From contig VRZD01000026.1 of NCBI GenBank assembly GCA_016743235.1, forward strand, positions 1-64,000: a DNA stretch of 64,000 bases, written 5' to 3'. The DNA is from Pantanalinema sp. GBBB05. Its GTDB lineage: Bacteria > Cyanobacteriota > Cyanobacteriia > Leptolyngbyales > Leptolyngbyaceae. Both the position numbers and the translations under genes were made by a program. The notes under the pieces are model-generated. The model was not told the DNA's origin. It searched no databases and saw nothing but the letters and a program-made list of their open reading frames with translations. Below are positions 44,377 to 53,232 of this stretch, one piece after another (position 1 is the first letter of the stretch; each line of letters starts with the position of its first letter).

Positions 44377-44937
44377 TCAAATGCCCAAAATTTGAGCTGC
44401 CGTCATGTTAAATGCTGCAAATTGGGGCGATCGAACCGGATCAGTTCCAATAAAGGTTGGCATTTCCTGATAAACAGCGACCCTAAGTTCCAGTACCAAA
44501 ATCGTTTTTTCTAGTGGATTAACAATCTAGTATTCAGGAATGCCTAAGTCTTGATATTGCGATCGTTTAGCAATGTAATCTCGATCTCGCTGAAGTTCTC
44601 CAGAGCTGACAACTTCAATCACAAGTAGAGGCGGAGCCATACTGAGCCGAATCGTATTTCGTCACTGTAATTGCTCGATAGACTCTGGGAGCAGAATTGT
44701 TAGATCAGAACAGCGATTTTTCGGCTCACCTCTGACTTCCAGTTCTAAACCATGTCCCCGCCCTCGATCGGTGCCAAGCAAGAGGTCAAACTGTAAAAAG
44801 AGACGATTAGCAATCTGGGCATTTTCTCCTGATTCCGGTGGCAGTTCAATCAATTCCCCATTAAAGAGTTCGTACAGGTTGTCTGTGCCATCGTCGTAGG
44901 ACAGGCATAGCGGTGAATCGCGAGGGGCGATCGTAAT
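44377..44937 (-). pseudogene. Uma2-family (DUF820) gene with two nonsense codons
   Basis: One continuous frame encodes an almost complete Uma2 protein: LSYDDGTDNLYELFNGELIE, then LPPESGENAQIANRLFL and LELEVRGEP, then TGA (44662-44664), MAPPLLVIEVVSSGELQRDR, then YIAKRSQYQDLGIPEY and TAG (44527-44529, where Trp is expected), IVNPLEKTILVLEL, ending at 44377. The expected start Met is also missing: the frame begins ITIAP just after a TAG. No frameshift, so the damage is recent. Uma2 proteins have a restriction-endonuclease-like fold and are very numerous in cyanobacteria. Confidence 0.85.
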
Positions 44938-44967
44938 CTATTCGCTTTGATTCTAAAGGGGTTTAGT

Positions 44968-47517
44968 CTAACTAAACGATCGCCGCAACCGAGGCAGTTT
45001 CTCCATCCCGCCCAATAAAGTTAACCAAACGACAACAACAGCCCAGTGAATCAGGGTAATCAGCAGGAGGGAGCCAGTCAGCCAGTAAGCCAGAGTGCAG
45101 GCAACACCGAGTAAGCCGGTCAATGTCAGGAAGATCGGATGCAACAAGGTAGAGGCACGATGTTTGGCAATGGTTTTAGCTACGATCGCATGGTAAGCCA
45201 CGAATACAGTCAGACTGACGATCGCCCAGGTGATCCACATTTGTCCAGTCACACCTGCCCGAGGATAGGGCAGCAGCAACACCCGAAATAGCCATTCTTC
45301 TAACAGAGCGGGTAAGAAAAATAATCGTCCGGCTAACAGTAAATAGTGTTTGCGGGAGGCAGACCAGGGTTTAATTTGCAGCAAGCCTTGCGAAACCCCG
45401 ATCGCTGTCGCCAATACCCCATACCCCAACAAAGTGCTGAGAGCGATACTCCAGTCCCGCAGATTCGGGAGCTTCAAGGCACCTAAGATGCGCGTAAATA
45501 AAACAGAAACGATCGGTACATCAGTCCCAGGAATCATCCAGCGGGCGAAGGCTTGGGTCGGCGCGATCGGAAGAATGTCGGGATTATGTCCGCCAACTTG
45601 ATTGGTTTGTAAGAACCAGAGGGTTGCCCCGTGGCGTAAAAACAGAATGCTGAGTTCATCCTGAGCTTGTCGAGGTAGAATCGTCCGCCAGCTAGTGACC
45701 GCCGCTAGCGTATTTTCTGGCAGGTTTGAGTCGGTACGAGTAAAGTTCTCCGGCTGAATTTGGGTTCCTGATAACGCATTGGCATTGGATTCCCAATCCC
45801 CTCGGACAATCCCAAAGGGCATTAATTGAGCTGCCAAATCATCCCCCAAGGCAATCAACCGTTCAAACCGTTGAATCATGGGATCATCCGGATGCGATGC
45901 CCACCAGCTTTGGATTGCCGGATTGGCTGCGACAGATTCCCGAATCCGTTGAATGGTGAGGAATAACGCCTGGTTAGAATCCTGCACACAGGAGGTTGCC
46001 GGAGTCACATTAGCGGCGCCTGTGCCATCTCCAGTGCGGTAGCGAGCATTGATTATGCTCAATTGACGGCTGAATTCGGCTAATGGCGAGAGGCGAGTGC
46101 CACCAAAATCATAATCCTTATCGATCTCATCTAATTTGACAATCACATCGGTCACGGGACGAGTCCCTAACCATCCCCGTTGCAGATTGCCCATGTAATT
46201 TGTCCAGGTATTTGTCCCAGAAATGACTCCTTCAATATTGGTGGCATAGACCTGCTGATAGTGCAGATCAAACTGAAGTTCATTGGTAAAGGGATCACGG
46301 ATCACCGTCGCGATGCCGTAGGAGAAGTGACCCGTCACCGTTCCCATTGCTGCTGGTTCACCATTTTGCCCACCTCTTCCCCCGAACAAATGCATGACTA
46401 ATGCCCGATCGCCGGCTTTCCAGTTGGCGATTGCGGCTTCAGTAGTCGGGGCAGTTTTATCAATGACGACGGTATGAATCTTGCCTTGCTGCTGTTCTGT
46501 GTTGCTCCAATTATCGTAGTTAATGTAATCCAGCCCTTTCCCGGCTCCCAAAATTACCTGATTGGGTTGGAGTTGAAACAACGATCGCGGCTTGATCGCT
46601 TGCACCGTAAACAAGCCAGTTTTGTCCTGGGCACCATACAGATACCAACCTGCCGTTCCCGCCGGAGATTTTTCTAAGTCCCGTGGAGTTGAGGCATACA
46701 CGCCAAAGCCATCGATCGGTTGTTGGGGAATGCGGACGGTTTCCTGCTTACCATCAAAATTACCCGTAGCAGGATTGTAATGCTGGACGCGAAACAGTTC
46801 ACTCGGACAAGGACGACCGCCCGGACAGGCTTTAGGAATAAATTGCGGTTTAGTCGGCTTGACCGTACCCAGCAGTTTAACCAGTGTGTAATAGCGTCCC
46901 GTCTCTAACAACGGTTCCGTAGCAATCTGTAATTCAGCTTGATTTGTCTGTTGGGTTAAGGTTGCCTGCGCCAATGTTACGGTCACATCATCGTTTGGTC
47001 TGGCTCCCGCGATCGCCTGTAACGGTCCCACCTGCGATCGACCATTCAACCGTTGGGGATATAAGTTCCCCGTTGTTCGCTGCAAGGCTTCCACGTCAGG
47101 CGTAAACTGTACATCCCTCGTCACTGCCGCCACATAACGCTGCACCTCTGGCTTCTGGCTCCACGTCAACTTCACCCGTTTACCGATTAAATCTGCCGCT
47201 TCCGGTGGAGCATGATACACCTCTAGCCACACCCAGTCTTTCCCCTGTTGTTCCTGGACCGAGGGCAAAATTAACCGCCCCACCCAGTTCCCCACCGGAC
47301 GGTAAAGCTCGGTGGGTAAGGTTTGCTTCACCGGGTAATAACTCAATTGATTAAAGGGTGCTCGACTGGTGACCGCGTAGTGAGACTCCCAGGCAAGCCC
47401 AGGCGAAATTTGGAGTACTACAGTCACGATCGCTGCGACTACTAGCAGCCCTAACCACCGCGTCCAACCCCATTTACTCCAGCAGATCAATCCTGGCTGA
47501 ACCTGCGATCGCGCCAT
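44968..47517 (-). CDS. Large membrane protein with a C-terminal CPBP protease domain
   Basis: 849 residues. One membrane helix near the N-terminus (about 20-40, GLLVVAAIVTVVLQISPGLA) may be a signal anchor. A long soluble part of about 640 residues follows, probably outside the cytoplasm, with beta-rich regions, GGRGGQNGEPAAMGTVTGHFS and a Cys pair (KACPGGRPCP). The last 170 residues form about six helices with the CPBP signature: PALLEEWLFRVLLLP (catalytic Glu pair), FVAYHAIVA and LIHWAVVVV. The family's protease core is intact. Cyanobacterial proteins of this layout are known only as predicted CAAX proteases. Confidence 0.8.
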   Translation of the reverse strand: MARSQVQPGLICWSKWGWTRWLGLLVVAAIVTVVLQISPGLAWESHYAVTSRAPFNQLSYYPVKQTLPTELYRPVGNWVGRLILPSVQEQQGKDWVWLEVYHAPPEAADLIGKRVKLTWSQKPEVQRYVAAVTRDVQFTPDVEALQRTTGNLYPQRLNGRSQVGPLQAIAGARPNDDVTVTLAQATLTQQTNQAELQIATEPLLETGRYYTLVKLLGTVKPTKPQFIPKACPGGRPCPSELFRVQHYNPATGNFDGKQETVRIPQQPIDGFGVYASTPRDLEKSPAGTAGWYLYGAQDKTGLFTVQAIKPRSLFQLQPNQVILGAGKGLDYINYDNWSNTEQQQGKIHTVVIDKTAPTTEAAIANWKAGDRALVMHLFGGRGGQNGEPAAMGTVTGHFSYGIATVIRDPFTNELQFDLHYQQVYATNIEGVISGTNTWTNYMGNLQRGWLGTRPVTDVIVKLDEIDKDYDFGGTRLSPLAEFSRQLSIINARYRTGDGTGAANVTPATSCVQDSNQALFLTIQRIRESVAANPAIQSWWASHPDDPMIQRFERLIALGDDLAAQLMPFGIVRGDWESNANALSGTQIQPENFTRTDSNLPENTLAAVTSWRTILPRQAQDELSILFLRHGATLWFLQTNQVGGHNPDILPIAPTQAFARWMIPGTDVPIVSVLFTRILGALKLPNLRDWSIALSTLLGYGVLATAIGVSQGLLQIKPWSASRKHYLLLAGRLFFLPALLEEWLFRVLLLPYPRAGVTGQMWITWAIVSLTVFVAYHAIVAKTIAKHRASTLLHPIFLTLTGLLGVACTLAYWLTGSLLLITLIHWAVVVVWLTLLGGMEKLPRLRRSFS

Positions 47518-47871
47518 AGAGTTGCCACCCTACTCAACATCCGTCTTTCCTAATACTGCACCACAGTAATGCTGACAGGATTCCCCAACCTGGAAAAAAC
47601 TGAGCATTTGGAAGACTTTGGATCAAAATGGGTAACCCAGTAAAGCGAGCCTATACACGCCAGGAATTGGCATGTCATGCCCAAGTTTCCTCACTCATCT
47701 GGAAGGTGGCAGCGATTTTGCGTTCTACTGTCATGTGCTCACTTTCCTATGGTCTGATATAGTCATCAAACCGAATTTTGAGGTCAGAGGCTTTCCCCGA
47801 TCGTGTTAGCCAATCGGTTTATATGATCGATCGCGGCAGACTATTTTTGTTTTTGTGGAGCAGATTAAGTG
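47518..47871. other. Divergent gap without a supported gene
   Basis: About 350 bases between two divergent genes. No RNA gene, strong repeat or clear regulator site was recognised. Confidence 0.4.
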
Positions 47872-48312
47872 ATGACAGCCCTAACTCTGGAGCAGATTGC
47901 CCAGCAGGTTCAAGCCTTAGTTAATGCTGAAACCGTCGCCATATCTTTGGCAGAATCCGAGGGGCAAACGGTGTACCATGTGGCAGCCGTTGGTAAACAT
48001 GCCAGTGTGCTTGTCGGCAAACGCGGAGCTGCGGTTACCTCTGGTTTATGTGGAGCCGTCTTTCAAGCTGGGAACTCGGTTTTAGTCTGCCAAGCTCAGG
48101 GTGATCCGAGAGTCCGGCAAGATTATGTCGAGGCATTAGGTATCAATTCGGCTTTAGGCATCCCACTACACCACCAGGGGCGATTACTCGGATCGTTTAT
48201 GATCCTGAATCGTCAGGATGGGCAATTCCTCGATCAGGACGATGAGCAACGATTGAATGAATATGCACAGACGATCGCGCCGCAGCTTCAGCAACTACTA
48301 GAGCAACAATGA
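47872..48312 (+). CDS. Single GAF-domain protein
   Basis: 146 residues; the GTG three bases earlier is an alternative start, and GGAG lies upstream. The whole chain is one GAF domain: TLEQIAQQVQALVNAETVAI, RGAAVTSGLCGAVFQAGNSV, DPRVRQDYVEALGINSALGI and GRLLGSFMILNRQDGQFLDQ. It resembles the fRMsr-like and stand-alone GAF proteins, with a Cys in SGLCGAVF and another in VLVCQAQGD. The three Cys of free-methionine-(R)-sulfoxide reductase are not clearly arranged, so a sensor role is safer. Monocistronic. Confidence 0.8.
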   Translation: MTALTLEQIAQQVQALVNAETVAISLAESEGQTVYHVAAVGKHASVLVGKRGAAVTSGLCGAVFQAGNSVLVCQAQGDPRVRQDYVEALGINSALGIPLHHQGRLLGSFMILNRQDGQFLDQDDEQRLNEYAQTIAPQLQQLLEQQ

Positions 48313-48339
48313 TGCCTAATTAGAAAACGAATGAAACTT

Positions 48340-49047
48340 TTAGGCTCGGCAAGCGGGTTGTCCTTCAGTAGTGGCAATTTCACCCGCTTCCATCAGTTGT
48401 TTAAAGCGGTTTAACTCATCCCCAATTTGTTGTTCAGGCGATTCACCAAATAATTTGGCAAAGATATTGCCAACAGCTCCACCGAAAGAATTGTATTCCA
48501 ACACTACTTTGACTTCCGTGCCGCGTCCACCCGGAGCGGACTTAAACCGAATAAAGCCAGAGTTATCCACATCCGAACCTTCTACGGATGTCCAGGCGAT
48601 CAATTCATTTGGGCGATCGTCCACAATCTCTGCATCCCATTCCACCGTTTGATCCATCGGAGCCTTTGCCACCCAATGCGATCGCCGATCGCCGATCAGG
48701 GTGACCGACTCAATATGCTTCATAAATATTGGCAGATTTGTAAAGTTATGCCAGAAGTTGTAAAGTTCTTCGGCGGACTTATTAATCGTCACGGTTTTTT
48801 CTACTTGGATGGCTTTATGGGTATCAACGGCTTCGGTAACGCGATCGGCTAGACTTTTCTCACCTTTAATGCCGTGAAATGCTAGACTACCGCCAGCTAG
48901 CGCCATCACAGCTCCACGCAGCGATCGTTGTTGTAACCCTAGCAGCACCATCGCACTGCCACCAATAATTGATGTCCAGCGTTCGGTATCACTCACCTGG
49001 CTATCTGCCTGGGTTCCTGAAGATTGGGATGGTGTAGTTCTTTCCAT
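48340..49047 (-). CDS. SRPBCC-domain protein with a short hydrophobic N-terminal region
   Basis: 235 residues. Residues 25-65 are hydrophobic and Gly/Ala-rich (TSIIGGSAMVLLGLQQRSLRG split over 26-46), resembling the DUF2892-type membrane segment often fused to this family. Residues 78-225 form a START-like/polyketide-cyclase-2 domain: EKTVTINKSAEELYNFWHNF, LPIFMKHIESVTLIGDRRSH, WDAEIVDDRPNELIAWTSVE and GGRGTEVKVVLEYN. It binds hydrophobic ligands; no catalytic role is evident. Convergent with the GAF gene. Confidence 0.82.
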   Translation of the reverse strand: MERTTPSQSSGTQADSQVSDTERWTSIIGGSAMVLLGLQQRSLRGAVMALAGGSLAFHGIKGEKSLADRVTEAVDTHKAIQVEKTVTINKSAEELYNFWHNFTNLPIFMKHIESVTLIGDRRSHWVAKAPMDQTVEWDAEIVDDRPNELIAWTSVEGSDVDNSGFIRFKSAPGGRGTEVKVVLEYNSFGGAVGNIFAKLFGESPEQQIGDELNRFKQLMEAGEIATTEGQPACRA

Positions 49048-49629
49048 AATCTGTTTTAGTGCTATTCCCCTAACCTACTCAGTCTGAGAGGTCTCTCCGT
49101 CTATCCCAGGAAAGAGTCAGCTTAAAAAATAGGCAAACTATCTTCATATAGCTCTAATTTTTAGCGCTGAGACAGCCCATAGAACAGTTCAGTTATTATC
49201 AATTTTCATTGCTAAATTGTAAAAAAACCACTGATTTCCTCGATCGCCGAAAAGCAATCTCATAAGATAGTTGTGGAGATTGAGATCTTGGGTAACCAAT
49301 GAACTAAAACAACAAAATAGTTGCTTAATCAAGATTAAAGAATTAATCCGAGAATGTACAGTTCACAAGCTTTTGCACAGTTGGTAAGATTTTTCTTTGA
49401 TTGAGGTTGATATTGTCTAATTGATGTATAACCAAAGTCATTGCTCCATAGTTTTAAGCCATTAAACTCTCAAATTTCAGTTAAGAATTGAGTGGATCAA
49501 TTAATAGAAAATGGGCTTTCTAAAATCATCACTGCTAGTTTGCACCAATTCAATTTTTGGTTTGTCATCAATTAATCATAATTCTCTTTCTCTACGCGAT
49601 AACCCTTTATTGTGATTCAAGGAAAATCT
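49048..49629 (+). promoter_or_regulatory. Long AT-rich upstream region of the hox operon
   Basis: About 580 bases, more AT-rich than the surroundings, with no gene. It separates the divergent SRPBCC gene from hoxE and must hold the hox promoter. In other cyanobacteria this region binds LexA and AbrB-type regulators. No exact GTA-N8-TAC box was found. I cannot place the start site. Confidence 0.45.
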
Positions 49630-50184
49630 ATGCCTTCCTCGCCCGTCCAAGCTCAATCTTCTGATGCGGCTTCCCCTCCAGCCCCTGCCGCTAAACCGCC
49701 AGCTAAGAATCATGCCAGTGGCGATCGGCGCTTCAAAGCCCTTGATATGACGATGAAGCGACATCAATATAAACCAGATGCTTTGATTGAAGTCCTGCAC
49801 AAAGCCCAGGAGTCCTTTGGCTACCTGGAAGAAGATGTCCTAATTTATATCGCTAGAGGACTAAAACTACCGCTGAGCCGAGTGTATGGTGTTGCCACCT
49901 TCTATCACCTGTTTTCCCTCAAACCCAGCGGTGCTCATAGCTGTGTAGTTTGTTTAGGCACCGCTTGCTATGTCAAGGGCAGCGGCAAGCTAATGGAGGC
50001 GCTAGAAGCGGAGTTAGGCATCAAAGTAGGCGAAACGACCGAAGATGGCAAAGTCTCGCTGATGGCAGCGCGCTGTTTGGGAGCCTGCGGGATCGCTCCA
50101 GCCATGGTGGTGGATGGCAGTGTCAGTGGTAAGCAGAGTCCAGAGTCAGCATTGGATAAAGTCAGGAGCTTACAGCAGGGATAA
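49630..50184 (+). CDS. hoxE: Bidirectional [NiFe]-hydrogenase diaphorase subunit HoxE
   Basis: 184 residues from the ATG at 49630 with AAGGA seven bases upstream; a GTG at 49612 is less likely. A polar Ala/Pro-rich leader of about 35 residues precedes a NuoE-like thioredoxin-fold [2Fe-2S] domain. The four ligands are visible: Cys108 and Cys113 (CLGTACYVKGSG) and Cys149 and Cys153 (CLGACGIAPA). It links the diaphorase to electron carriers. First gene of hoxEFUYH; the next gene starts 93 bp later. Confidence 0.95.
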   Translation: MPSSPVQAQSSDAASPPAPAAKPPAKNHASGDRRFKALDMTMKRHQYKPDALIEVLHKAQESFGYLEEDVLIYIARGLKLPLSRVYGVATFYHLFSLKPSGAHSCVVCLGTACYVKGSGKLMEALEAELGIKVGETTEDGKVSLMAARCLGACGIAPAMVVDGSVSGKQSPESALDKVRSLQQG

Positions 50185-50277
50185 CCTGTGAACCGAGCAT
50201 TGAGCCAGAATCACCCAAACTGTTGAATCGTCAGGCATCAACGCCCACCGATCGCAGAAGCAAAGAAGAGATAGACT

Positions 50278-51897
50278 ATGGATATTACTGAACTACACGA
50301 AATTGCTGAACAGGAACGGGAACGCCGCAAACCCACCCGAATTCGCTGTTGTACAGCGGCTGGCTGCTTGTCATCCGGCTCGGCTGGTGTCAAACATGGC
50401 TTAGAAGCTGCCGTTCAAAGTGCGGGGCTAGAGGCAGAAGTAGAAGTCTGTAGTGTGGGCTGCATGCGGTTCTGTGGGCGGGGTCCCTTAGTCGAAGTTG
50501 CACCCACAGGTACTCTCTACGAACAGGTCACTCCTGAAGATACAGCCTCGATCGTCGGAGCGCTCAAAGGTGGCAACGCCACGGCAATGAAAGGCGATCC
50601 GAATCATCCGTTCTTCGCCCGCCAAATGCCGATCGTATTAGAAAATAGTGGCAAAATCGATCCCGAACGGATTGAAGAATACATTGCTGTCGGTGGTTAC
50701 GAACAGTTACACCATGTACTGACAGAGATGACTCCAGCCCAGGTGGTAGAAGAAGTCACCAAGAGCGGACTGCGGGGACGCGGCGGTGGCGGTTATCCCA
50801 CTGGCTTGAAATGGGCAACCGTCGCCAAAATGCCTCGGGATCAAAAATATGTAATCTGTAACGCCGATGAAGGCGATCCCGGTGCCTTTATGGATCGGAG
50901 TGTGCTGGAAAGTGATCCTCATCGGATTCTAGAAGGTATGGCGATCGCGGGCTATGCGATCGGAGCGAATCACGGTTACATCTATGTGCGGGCAGAATAT
51001 CCATTAGCGATTAAACACTTGCAGAAAGCGATTCAGCAAGCCAAGAAATATGGCTTGTTAGGCAGCCAAATCTTTGACACCGCCTTCGACTTCAAGATCG
51101 ATATTCGGATTGGGGCGGGTGCCTTCGTCTGTGGGGAAGAAACAGCCCTCATTCAATCAATCCAGGGAGGGAGAGGCAATCCCCGTCCCCGTCCTCCCTA
51201 TCCCGCAGAATCCGGTTTATGGGGCTGTCCCACATTGATTAATAACGTGGAAACCTACGCCAATATCACCCCGATTATTCGCAACGGGGGGGACTGGTAC
51301 GCCAGCATCGGGACAGAGAAAAGTAAAGGCACAAAAGTCTTCGCTCTGACTGGGAAAGTCAACAACACTGGCTTAATTGAAGTCCCAATGGGCACAACCA
51401 TTCGTCAAATTGTCGAGGAAATGGGTGGTGGTGTCGCAGATGGGGGCAAAGTCAAAGCGGTACAGACTGGAGGTCCATCGGGCGGTTGTGTTCCAGCGGC
51501 TTTATTTGACACCTCAGTGGATTATGAATCGCTGCAAAAACTGGGCACAATCATGGGTTCCGGTGGCATGATCGTGATGGACGAGGACACCAGTATGGTG
51601 GAAATCGCTCGGTTCTACATGGAATTCTGTCGGGGCGAAACCTGCGGTAAATGCGTCCCCTGTCGCACCGGAACCGTGCAACTGTATGCCATGTTGACGA
51701 AGCTGATTAATCGGCAAGCCACTCCAGCCGATCTAGAAAAGATGGAAGCGCTTTGCTACATGGTGAAAGACACTAGTTTGTGCGGGTTAGGTCAAACGGC
51801 ACCGAATCCAGTGCTGAGTACGCTGAAATATTTCAAACCGGAGTATTTGGAACTGCTCAAATCGGCTGATAGTCCCAATGGCAAAGTCAACGTCTGA
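50278..51897 (+). CDS. hoxF: Hydrogenase diaphorase subunit HoxF (NAD- and FMN-binding)
   Basis: 539 residues. N-terminal thioredoxin-like [2Fe-2S] domain (CCTAAGCLSSGSAG; EVCSVGCMRFCGRGP), then the NuoF-like core: GLRGRGGGGYPTGLKW for NADH and FMN, YVICNADEGDPGAFMDRSVL, GAGAFVCGEETALIQSIQG and the [4Fe-4S] ligands in ETCGKCVPCRTGT with CGLGQTAPNP. It oxidises or reduces NAD(P)H in exchange with the hydrogenase core. Full length with no gaps. Confidence 0.97.
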   Translation: MDITELHEIAEQERERRKPTRIRCCTAAGCLSSGSAGVKHGLEAAVQSAGLEAEVEVCSVGCMRFCGRGPLVEVAPTGTLYEQVTPEDTASIVGALKGGNATAMKGDPNHPFFARQMPIVLENSGKIDPERIEEYIAVGGYEQLHHVLTEMTPAQVVEEVTKSGLRGRGGGGYPTGLKWATVAKMPRDQKYVICNADEGDPGAFMDRSVLESDPHRILEGMAIAGYAIGANHGYIYVRAEYPLAIKHLQKAIQQAKKYGLLGSQIFDTAFDFKIDIRIGAGAFVCGEETALIQSIQGGRGNPRPRPPYPAESGLWGCPTLINNVETYANITPIIRNGGDWYASIGTEKSKGTKVFALTGKVNNTGLIEVPMGTTIRQIVEEMGGGVADGGKVKAVQTGGPSGGCVPAALFDTSVDYESLQKLGTIMGSGGMIVMDEDTSMVEIARFYMEFCRGETCGKCVPCRTGTVQLYAMLTKLINRQATPADLEKMEALCYMVKDTSLCGLGQTAPNPVLSTLKYFKPEYLELLKSADSPNGKVNV

Positions 51898-51914
51898 AGA
51901 GGTGGTGAACCTGT

Positions 51915-52631
51915 ATGTCTGTTAAAACACTCAAAATTGATGACATTGATATCGCGATCGAAGAAGGAGCCACCATTCTGCAAGCCGCGAAAGAAGCGGG
52001 AGTTAGCATCCCTACCTTATGTCACCTGGATGGCGTGACCGATGTGGGAGCCTGTCGTCTCTGTTTAGTGGAAATTGATGGGAGTAATCGGCTATTTCCG
52101 GCTTGTGTGACTCAGGTCGCTGAGGGCATGCAGATTCATACCCAAACGCCAAAGCTGCAAGAATACCGCCGCATGACCGTAGAATTGCTATTTGCGGAAG
52201 GCAATCATGTCTGCTCGATTTGCGTCGCCAACGGGAACTGCGAATTACAGAACGTCGCGATCGCGGTCGGCATGGATCACTCCCGCTTCCCCTATCGTTT
52301 CCCCGATCGCAAAGTTGATGCGTCCCATCCATTATTTAGCATCGACCATAATCGCTGCATTCTCTGTACTCGTTGTGTGCGAGTTTGTGACGAAATTGAA
52401 GGAGCGCATGTCTGGGATATCGCTCAACGGGGAGCTGCCTGCTACATCGTATCGGGCTTAAACCAACCCTGGGGTAGTGTGGATGCCTGTACCTCTTGTG
52501 GGAAATGTGTCGATGCCTGTCCGACGGGAGCGATTTTCCGCAAAGGCACAACCACTTCCGAGAAAGAACGCGATCGCGACAAACTGGAATTTTTGGTCAC
52601 CGCACGGGAGAAAAGAGAATGGACAAGATAA
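51915..52631 (+). CDS. hoxU: Hydrogenase diaphorase subunit HoxU
   Basis: 238 residues, NuoG-N-like electron-transfer subunit. The N-terminal [2Fe-2S] domain has CHLDGVTDVGACRLC. Then come a His-Cys cluster region (EGNHVCSICVANGNCELQ) and two [4Fe-4S] motifs, RCILCTRCVRVCDEIEG and ACTSCGKCVDACPTGAI. It passes electrons from HoxEF to HoxY. The start is 17 bp after hoxF, and the end overlaps hoxY by 13 bases. Confidence 0.97.
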   Translation: MSVKTLKIDDIDIAIEEGATILQAAKEAGVSIPTLCHLDGVTDVGACRLCLVEIDGSNRLFPACVTQVAEGMQIHTQTPKLQEYRRMTVELLFAEGNHVCSICVANGNCELQNVAIAVGMDHSRFPYRFPDRKVDASHPLFSIDHNRCILCTRCVRVCDEIEGAHVWDIAQRGAACYIVSGLNQPWGSVDACTSCGKCVDACPTGAIFRKGTTTSEKERDRDKLEFLVTAREKREWTR

Positions 52632-53167
52632 GATTTGCCACTGTTTGGCTGGCGGGTTGTTCCGGTTGTCACATGTCGTTCCTCGATTTAGATGAATGGC
52701 TGATTGAACTAGCGCAGCATGTTGATGTGGTTTATAGTCCCGTCGGGTGCGATCTGAAAGACTACCCAGAGAATGTCGATGTCTGTTTAGTTGAAGGCGC
52801 GATCGCCAACGAAGAAAATTTAGAATTGGCACTAAAAATGCGGCAGAATACCAAAATTATTATTTCTTTTGGAGATTGTGCCGTGACCGCCAATGTGCCA
52901 GCTATGCGAAATATGTTAGGCAGCGCTGATGCTGTGTTGAAGCGGTCTTACATTGAATTGGGGGATTGCACACCGCAATTACCCCATGAACCAGGCATTG
53001 TGCCTGAACTCCTCGATCGCGTCGTGCCGCTGCATGAGGTGGTGCCAGTAGACATTTTTATGCCGGGATGCCCTCCCCCTGCCGATCGGATTAAAGCAAC
53101 GATCGAGCCGTTACTCAAGGGCGAACGACCGTTGATGGTAGGGCGGGAAATGATCAAATTTGGCTAA
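52619..53167 (+). CDS. hoxY: [NiFe]-hydrogenase small subunit HoxY
   Basis: 182 residues from the ATG at 52619 (MDKIRFATVWLAGCSGCHMS), which lies inside the end of hoxU; the longer frame from 52496 overlaps hoxU and is not family-like. It has the proximal [4Fe-4S] ligands in LAGCSGCHMSFLDLDE, SFGDCAVTANVPAMRN and PGCPPPADRI. It is the electron-transfer subunit paired with HoxH. It has no signal peptide, as expected for a cytosolic bidirectional enzyme. Confidence 0.97.
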   Translation: MDKIRFATVWLAGCSGCHMSFLDLDEWLIELAQHVDVVYSPVGCDLKDYPENVDVCLVEGAIANEENLELALKMRQNTKIIISFGDCAVTANVPAMRNMLGSADAVLKRSYIELGDCTPQLPHEPGIVPELLDRVVPLHEVVPVDIFMPGCPPPADRIKATIEPLLKGERPLMVGREMIKFG

Positions 53168-53232
53168 TCGCGATTAGTGACGATCGCAGTTGCAATTGCA
53201 TCCTAACTAATGGCTCAAAGAGGAACACCATT

